Positions 5,606 through 11,427 of a stretch of DNA of 14,058 nt are shown here, piece after piece; the stretch's first letter is position 1; every line of letters begins with the position of its first letter. The stretch lies in the NCBI GenBank assembly GCA_964608735.1, contig CAZSPL010000092.1, forward strand, positions 1 to 14,058, read 5' to 3'. Below the pieces are notes generated by a model that saw only the letters and a list, made by a program, of their open reading frames with translations, was not told the origin of the DNA and searched no databases. This DNA comes from CAZSPL01 sp964608735 (GTDB lineage: Bacteria > JAJVIF01 > JAPKYR01 > CAZSPL01). The position numbers and the translations under genes are program-made.

Positions 5606-8413
5606 CTACCACCATTTGTAAATGCGGAGGCCGTTCCTGTAGACCTCGCAGGTGGAGACGAACATGTATCCCGAGCGGCAGGCGATGTAATAAGCGCTCT
5701 CATCGTCGCTGACGGGCATGTTGTAAACCGGTTCGATGGTGCCGGGGGGGGATACATCGAAGATGCCCACACCTTCGTCAGCGGCGGCGGTGAACAAAAA
5801 ACCACCCATCAGGTGCATCGAGCCCTTGGAGAAGTCGTTCACGGATGTCGCGCTGACGAACATATCAGTCGGGTCGGTGGCATCGATGATGAGAATCCCA
5901 TTCACGTACAGGAAACCATTCCGCGCAAGCATATGGTCGAAAGGGTGCGTCGGGCCCCAGAATGAAATGCTCCCCTTGAACTCCGGGTTCCCGGGATTGC
6001 TCACGTCATAAGCCATGATTTTACTTTGACCGTAGAGATAGACCATGCCGTTGGCGGCAACTATATCCCCCTTTATGCCTTGAACTCCATAATGTACGGT
6101 TGTGACAATGTGGGCTTCTTCGGGCGGGTCGATATCAACTATAATCCAGTCGTTATATCCAGCTATATACGCATATCCATCCCCTACCGCAACCCCCTGC
6201 GGCTGCATGATATCTATATCCTTAAAAATATACGCGACCTCAACCCCCTCCGTCGGGCTCACCGATATAATGTACAGCCATTCATAATCGCTTGTGTCGG
6301 TCATTACGCAGGCTGTATTGTCATCCGCGTCGATATCATCCACCCATCCTTCGAGCGGGATGGTCTTGAGAATTCTGCTCCTCTCCTCGACGAATGCATC
6401 GAGCACCTGCAGGCCGTAGTAACCATAGCCGTCGGTGTATTCATCGATGACCAGTGTATAGTGGTCGGCCATCGTGATTTTTTCCGCCCTGAAGAACGCG
6501 GTATCCCTGCTAACTTCGATGGGGTGAACCGGGTCGGACATGTCATAGACGGCGATTGCCGTCGGCATATTTTCCCCGATATAGATGACGCCATTCCCCG
6601 CCGCAATGTACCGGGCTCGCCCGAAGGTATCGATGTTTCCAACGAGCTGGGGATCCTCCGGCGCCTGGATGTCGATGATACGCACGCCGTCATCCCTCGC
6701 GGCGATATATGCGTAATCCCCGTATAACTCCATGCTATCAGCGTAATTCTCAAGCACCATCTCGGCGACGACATGCGGGTTCCCCGGGCTGGCGATGTCA
6801 ATGGAAATAAACGACCTGCCCGGATCATATGGATAGCCCACGAGGCCGAACAGGTGGTCGCCTTTACCGATGAAGCAGGCATTGAGCGCATCGTAGGCGA
6901 AGTTGCCCTGGTATGCGAACAGCGGGTCAACGGGGTCGGCGAGGCTGTAAATCGTCAGGTAGTTCGATTCGAATACATAGAGGTATCCTTCATATATCGT
7001 GATTGCATCAATGTAGTACAAGCTTGGTATTTCCGCGACAATCGTGGGCAGGGGGCTGGATGTGAGGTCTAAAACCACTATTCGGTGGCTGCCTTCCGTG
7101 TCTATGACATACATATAATCGCCGTATATGGGCATCTCACCATCCGGATTGATACCCCCGATATTGCCGATAAACTCGGGCTCGGTGATGTTCCCTATAT
7201 CGACGACCCTTACTCCCGGCTCCTCCGAACCCCTCTCGGCAATATATGCACGGTTTCCATTGACCGAGACAGCCCCAAGGCGCCAGTTGTCGAAATTGGT
7301 CGGATATTCGGGCTCGACCACAGCGAAGCTTTTCCAGAAGGGGTCGTCGGGTATGCCGGCGTCGAAGAAATCGACCGCGTATTTATAGCGCGTGCTTATC
7401 AAGCGGCCTTCATCATATACAAGCCCGTGATAACCGAAACTCAGCCAGTACGGGCTGACATCCTCGGGCGGTGGAAGCGGGTTGAGGAATACGTCGGCGT
7501 AAGTATATGTAGCGTATGGCGAGTTCGAGACGGCCGTGATGAGCAGCCTGTGCGCCCCGGGAGTGGCCCCGCCCGATGCGCCCTGGGCGAAGAATTCAGC
7601 CGACCATAGCTCCTCGTCGACTTCCGCGAACTCCACGATGCCGCCGCCGATATCGGTTGCATCCATGGTTATCGAGGCGATATCGTGCTGCCAGTCCCAT
7701 ACGTGGACTTCGAGGCTTATATTGGAGCCGCCGTAGTGTATCCCCGGGATGGTTTGATAACACCGCAACGACTGGACATCCTGGCAATGCCCCGGCCAGC
7801 TCGCATCGACGATGTAGTTGATGCCGTTGAAGTTCGGGTTTTCGGGATAGAATATGGTTATATGTTCTACGCAATCCTTTCCCGGCGGAAGCGTTCCGGT
7901 ATCCGAATCCCATAAGAACAGCCTGTAAGGGTTGATCGTCACCGCGCCGCCGTCATCGTAGATGGACGTGTATCCGTCCGGATATTGCATCAACCATCCC
8001 GGCTGGTTATGCGAGAATATCCCGCGCACGTCGTAGCCCGTTAGGGTGAACGGATTCTTCAAACGGACATACGCGCTGATGCGCCGTGCATTCTGGTCGA
8101 CATCGTCGATATCGATGGCAAAACAATCATTGCAATTCGGCGGGAAAAGGAATGGGGTTACGTTGTAGTGCTGCATGGCTTCGCGGTTGGGGATTGCGCT
8201 GACGGATTGCGCGGCGGGGTCGAATTGGAGGGAGAAGATGCCGAGGATGTGATGTTCCCCCGCATCATTCAGCTCCTTGAATTGAGGTGGTTCGACGGCC
8301 GGAGAATTATAGTCCGCCGGGGGCTGTGACGGCATGGCGTCGCCGGAACAGCCAAAAAGGATGGGCAAGCATACCACAAGGGCTGCAAGCAGGATGAACC
8401 TTAAGGTGAGCAT
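5606..8413 (-). CDS. Large LVIVD-repeat beta-propeller lipoprotein, paralogue A
   Basis: The product has 935 residues. A signal peptide ends in lipobox LFGC, giving lipidated Cys22, so it is an envelope lipoprotein. The N-terminal domain (about 54-315) holds a conserved HYNVTxFLFPPxCNDC stretch with C94 and C97, then YDVRGIF (127-133) and AVTINPY (157-163), and ends with FLNPLPPP. From about 325 onward come many blades with the LVIVD-type signature, such as YDVSNPGNPEFKG, VDIDPPEEAHIV and IDATDPTDMFVS. This is enough for one very large or two stacked beta-propellers, usually binding platforms. The C-terminus reads LRIYKWW. It is a tandem paralogue of the next two genes and convergent with the hydrolase, 18 bases away. 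GGGGGGGAGG is a strong Shine-Dalgarno sequence 5 bases before ATG. I do not recognise a named family for the N-terminal domain; the ligand is unknown. Confidence 0.9.
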   Translation of the reverse strand: MLTLRFILLAALVVCLPILFGCSGDAMPSQPPADYNSPAVEPPQFKELNDAGEHHILGIFSLQFDPAAQSVSAIPNREAMQHYNVTPFLFPPNCNDCFAIDIDDVDQNARRISAYVRLKNPFTLTGYDVRGIFSHNQPGWLMQYPDGYTSIYDDGGAVTINPYRLFLWDSDTGTLPPGKDCVEHITIFYPENPNFNGINYIVDASWPGHCQDVQSLRCYQTIPGIHYGGSNISLEVHVWDWQHDIASITMDATDIGGGIVEFAEVDEELWSAEFFAQGASGGATPGAHRLLITAVSNSPYATYTYADVFLNPLPPPEDVSPYWLSFGYHGLVYDEGRLISTRYKYAVDFFDAGIPDDPFWKSFAVVEPEYPTNFDNWRLGAVSVNGNRAYIAERGSEEPGVRVVDIGNITEPEFIGNIGGINPDGEMPIYGDYMYVIDTEGSHRIVVLDLTSSPLPTIVAEIPSLYYIDAITIYEGYLYVFESNYLTIYSLADPVDPLFAYQGNFAYDALNACFIGKGDHLFGLVGYPYDPGRSFISIDIASPGNPHVVAEMVLENYADSMELYGDYAYIAARDDGVRIIDIQAPEDPQLVGNIDTFGRARYIAAGNGVIYIGENMPTAIAVYDMSDPVHPIEVSRDTAFFRAEKITMADHYTLVIDEYTDGYGYYGLQVLDAFVEERSRILKTIPLEGWVDDIDADDNTACVMTDTSDYEWLYIISVSPTEGVEVAYIFKDIDIMQPQGVAVGDGYAYIAGYNDWIIVDIDPPEEAHIVTTVHYGVQGIKGDIVAANGMVYLYGQSKIMAYDVSNPGNPEFKGSISFWGPTHPFDHMLARNGFLYVNGILIIDATDPTDMFVSATSVNDFSKGSMHLMGGFLFTAAADEGVGIFDVSPPGTIEPVYNMPVSDDESAYYIACRSGYMFVSTCEVYRNGLRIYKWW

Positions 8414-8418
8414 TTTTG

Positions 8419-8461
8419 CCTCCCCCCCTTAATCCCCCCCGCTTCGCGGGGGGGAGATTAA
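8419..8461 (-). promoter_or_regulatory. Leader hairpin and Shine-Dalgarno of paralogue A
   Basis: On the plus strand, CCCCCCCGC (8434-8442), TTC and GCGGGGGGG (8446-8454) form a perfect 9-bp stem, extended by TTAAT (8429-8433) pairing with ATTAA (8457-8461). In the mRNA the hairpin directly precedes the Shine-Dalgarno GGGGGGGAGG (8419-8428). The same seven-C tract could instead pair with the seven G of the Shine-Dalgarno sequence, hiding it. It may equally be a dispersed palindromic repeat without regulatory function. Confidence 0.6.
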
Positions 8462-8501
8462 GACCAGGTAGTTAGACAGACTAAAATATTAGACAATCAT
8501 A

Positions 8502-8532
8502 ATTATACTACAAACTATGAAAAGGGCGTCAA
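8502..8532 (-). promoter_or_regulatory. Sigma-70-like promoter of paralogue A
   Basis: On the minus strand, TTGACG (8532-8527) and TATAAT (8507-8502) are separated by 19 bp, slightly longer than the 17-bp optimum. Transcription would begin near 8495, giving a leader of about 80 bases that contains the GC-rich hairpin. The surrounding stretch is clearly more AT-rich than the genes on either side. Confidence 0.6.
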
Positions 8533-8538
8533 GTTATT

Positions 8539-8576
8539 AAAGGCACGTCATACGTATAAAGATACGTCAAGCCTTT
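8539..8576. terminator. Dyad after paralogue B, possible terminator or operator
   Basis: Outer arms AAAGGC (8539-8544) and GCCTTT (8571-8576) enclose a perfect inner hairpin ACGTAT-AAAG-ATACGT (8552-8567). The outer arm overlaps the TAA stop of the 8575-11361 gene. It could end that transcript, but no T-run follows in the minus direction, so an operator for the downstream promoter is an alternative. Confidence 0.35.
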
Positions 8577-11361
8577 ACCACCATTTATAAATGCGCAACT
8601 CGTAATCCTGCCACGTTCCGCCGGACGCGAAATAGATGTAGCCCTCATCGCAGGAGATATAGTTCGCCGAGAAGAACGGCAGGGTCAGCAAGTTGGAATA
8701 AGCTTCTACTGTGCCTGGCGGATATATGTCGAACACCCCGATACCGTCCTCCTCGCCAGCGGTATACAGGTATCCCCCCATTATGCGCAGGCGTCCGGCG
8801 CAGAACGGCACCTCGATAACATCGGTGACGTTGATATCCGCGGGATCCGTCGCGTCGATGACATGCAGTGAGTCGGGAGTCTTCTGCGATAGATATACAT
8901 AATTATCAAGCGCGGTAAACCCGTTTATATCCCAGCCGGCCAGGTCGAACTGCCCGAGTTGGGCGGGGTTCGCCGGGTCCGATATATCGCACGCGATCAG
9001 GGATTCTTCGCCGATGATGTACAGCCTCTGCCCGGTTGCGGTCACGCCGGTGATGTCTGACGGCTGCGCCCACGACGCCACGATGTGCGCGTCGGCGGGC
9101 GGGTCGATGTCGACGATAAGCCAGCCGTGTTCGCCGCCGAGATACGCATAACCACCGGCGGCATCGAGGGTGCGCGGCATCCACTCATCCACCCCCTCCA
9201 CATTCACCGCGATTTCAACTTCGTCCGGATTGGACAAGTCGAGAGTATAGAACTTGGTAACCTCCCAATCCGCGCCCCATCTCAGCACGCAGCCGACATC
9301 GCCGTCGATGGCCATTTCCATCCAGGCTCCCTCATTGCCGCCGGTAATTTTGAGAACCTGGATTATCTTGGCGCTCTCGGGAACCGTTGTATCGAGCATT
9401 TTCACGTATGTAGCGTCATCATGCACATAAGTGCGGTCGTTCGCGGTGGCCAGGAAGCGCGGTCGTGCCATTTTGTCGATATGCTTCGTGAGGGATGGAT
9501 GTGTCGGGTTGGCGAGTTTCCATGCCGCCAGTCCCGATGGCTCTGTTTGAGCGCCGTACACATAGCCATCCCCGGCGACGAGGAAATCCGGATGCTTCGC
9601 GGAGGAAATATGCCCCGCCTGCTGCATGGCTTCCGGCTTGTGGATATCGACTATCTCCGGCTCATTTTGCCTGGTTATATAAGCATAATCGCCGGTTATA
9701 CAGAAGGATTCCGTTCCGAAATTATGTATATACGAACCGACAAGTACCGGGTTCGCGGGATCGGCGACGCTTATCGCGTGGAACTCGTCATAACCCGTGC
9801 CGACATCCTTGAAGCAATACAGGTAATCGCCATGGCCGGCCAGGCCCTCGTAGCCGAGAGTGGGGTAATTCGATTGCATGTTGACGATCTGCAGGCAGTC
9901 ATCATCGTCGAGTACCGCGGTATACAGCTTCTCCTTCTTGACCGAAAAATACAGATAATTATTCCACCATGCCATCGATGTTATCTGCTGACCGACATCG
10001 AATTCGCTCAGCAGTACGGGCAGCGAAGCCGGTGTGGTGTCGTAGACGAATATCGTACCACCATACATATTGTGAACAAATACGCGTTCCTTTCCCACGG
10101 CGATTCCATGCACATTATGAGGCCCGATGGTGCCGAGCAGTTGGGGATTATATATGTCGCTTATATCGACGACATGCAGGCCGAAGTCCATATCCGCGAC
10201 ATAAACGCGGTCGCCGTCGATGGCGATATCCTGCAGCAGCCCGACATCGCCGTATTCAAGTTGTAAAAAACTCGCCCATACCGGGTCGCCGCCGTCGGTG
10301 ACGTCAAAAATATCCATGGCGTACCGATTCCGCATCGCGACGAGCCGGTTGCTGTTGTTTGCGAGCTTCTTCGTGCCGAAGTTCAAATATTCGGGTGTGA
10401 TATCGACCGGCGGCGGAAGCGGGTTGAGGAAGACGTCGAGATATGTATACGTGGCGACATTTGTATTCCCCGAACGCGCTGTTATCAGCAGCCGATGCCA
10501 TCCGGGCGACGCGCCTCCGGATGTGCCGTCGGCATGGAAATTGACATCCCAATGCTGCTGGTCTATCTCGACGAATGATTCGATCCCCCCGGCGATCTCG
10601 GTGGCGTCGATCTTGACCGATGCGACATTGTGCTGCCAGTCCCACAGTTCGACTTCGGCACCCACATTTCCACCGTCGTAATCGAGGGTGGGCGGGTCGG
10701 ACTCAACGGTGATGCTCCTGACATCCTCGCAATGCGTCGGCCAGCTTCCCTCGACGGCGTATTTGATGTTGTCGAAATCGGGCCCGGGGGGATAGACCAG
10801 GCCGTAGTGGCGCGAGTCGATGCTCATCGGCGGCATGTCATAGCCGAATATGCTCTTGTAAAAAATGTGGAACGGGTTGATTGTTATCGGCCCGCCGTCG
10901 TCGAAGAGCGATGTATATCCGCTGGCGCCGTCGAGGAGCCATCCCGGCTGTTCGTGCATGAAGATGCCTCTCACATCGTAGCCGGTGTAGTTGAATGGAT
11001 TCTTAATGGTGATTTTCGTGTGTATCTCGTTCTTTTCCGGGATGATCTCAATTAGTTCGATGATGAAGCAATCGTTGCACTCCGGGGGAAGCAGCCACTT
11101 GGTGACGTTGTAGTGGTGCAATGCATCGCGGTCGGGAAGGACCGCGAATTCGCCCGACGCGGCATCGAATGAGATCGAGAACAGCCCGAGAAGATTGTGC
11201 CCGGGCGATGTCGTGACAACCCGCAATTCATCGGCGACTCCCGCCGATATCGAATCATCCCCCGGGGGCATCAGCGGGGAGTGTCCCGACGAGCATCCCG
11301 CCACGCAAGATAAGAACATCCCCATACATACCAGCGCCATTACCAGCATCAACCTGGACAT
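8575..11361 (-). CDS. Large LVIVD-repeat beta-propeller lipoprotein, paralogue B
   Basis: The product has 928 residues and the same architecture as its neighbours. The signal peptide ends in lipobox VAGC (Cys23), followed by a Ser/Pro-rich tether. The N-terminal domain carries HYNVTKWLLPPECNDC with C95 and C98, YDVRGIF and ITINPF, and closes with FLNPLPPP. About twelve propeller repeats follow, for example VDISDIYNPQLLGTIG, ISVADPANPVLVGSYI, VDIDPPADAHIV, CDISDPANPAQLGQF and FDIYPPGTVEAYSN. The C-terminus is LRIYKWW. The start ATG has GGAGG (11368-11372) six bases upstream. Only 66 bp separate it from the upstream paralogue, and no promoter is evident there, so the two are probably co-transcribed. 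It is probably a surface or periplasmic binding scaffold anchored in a membrane; an enzymatic role is not supported by any motif I can see. Confidence 0.9.
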   Translation of the reverse strand: MSRLMLVMALVCMGMFLSCVAGCSSGHSPLMPPGDDSISAGVADELRVVTTSPGHNLLGLFSISFDAASGEFAVLPDRDALHHYNVTKWLLPPECNDCFIIELIEIIPEKNEIHTKITIKNPFNYTGYDVRGIFMHEQPGWLLDGASGYTSLFDDGGPITINPFHIFYKSIFGYDMPPMSIDSRHYGLVYPPGPDFDNIKYAVEGSWPTHCEDVRSITVESDPPTLDYDGGNVGAEVELWDWQHNVASVKIDATEIAGGIESFVEIDQQHWDVNFHADGTSGGASPGWHRLLITARSGNTNVATYTYLDVFLNPLPPPVDITPEYLNFGTKKLANNSNRLVAMRNRYAMDIFDVTDGGDPVWASFLQLEYGDVGLLQDIAIDGDRVYVADMDFGLHVVDISDIYNPQLLGTIGPHNVHGIAVGKERVFVHNMYGGTIFVYDTTPASLPVLLSEFDVGQQITSMAWWNNYLYFSVKKEKLYTAVLDDDDCLQIVNMQSNYPTLGYEGLAGHGDYLYCFKDVGTGYDEFHAISVADPANPVLVGSYIHNFGTESFCITGDYAYITRQNEPEIVDIHKPEAMQQAGHISSAKHPDFLVAGDGYVYGAQTEPSGLAAWKLANPTHPSLTKHIDKMARPRFLATANDRTYVHDDATYVKMLDTTVPESAKIIQVLKITGGNEGAWMEMAIDGDVGCVLRWGADWEVTKFYTLDLSNPDEVEIAVNVEGVDEWMPRTLDAAGGYAYLGGEHGWLIVDIDPPADAHIVASWAQPSDITGVTATGQRLYIIGEESLIACDISDPANPAQLGQFDLAGWDINGFTALDNYVYLSQKTPDSLHVIDATDPADINVTDVIEVPFCAGRLRIMGGYLYTAGEEDGIGVFDIYPPGTVEAYSNLLTLPFFSANYISCDEGYIYFASGGTWQDYELRIYKWW

Positions 11362-11394
11362 AGTAAACCTCCATGAAAGAAATGGTTCAGACTC

Positions 11395-11410
11395 CGGGCG
11401 TCACCGCCCG
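11395..11410 (-). terminator. GC-rich hairpin between paralogues C and B
   Basis: CGGGCG-TCAC-CGCCCG is a perfect 6-bp stem with a four-base loop in the 66-bp spacer, downstream of one lipoprotein gene and 33 bases before the ATG of the next. No T-run follows in the direction of transcription, so it is more likely an attenuating or mRNA-stabilising structure than a strong intrinsic terminator. The rest of the spacer holds only the Shine-Dalgarno sequence. Confidence 0.4.
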
Positions 11411-11427
11411 TGGATTAAAGCGGGAGC

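Noticed and set aside
5606..5665. LRIYKWW end as a PEP-CTERM or type IX secretion signal
   Set aside because: There is no PEP motif, transmembrane helix or basic tail, and no type IX CTD pattern; the proteins already carry lipoprotein signals.
9085..10266. 393-codon ORF on the plus strand
   Set aside because: It is antisense to the well-supported lipoprotein gene 8575-11361, which has a signal peptide, repeats and paralogues. The plus-strand translation shows no recognisable domain, and GC-rich genes often leave such shadow frames open.
11395..11415. Resemblance of ACGGGCGGTG to a conserved 16S rRNA segment
   Set aside because: Only a ten-base chance match; the flanks do not continue as rRNA and the spacer is just 66 bp.
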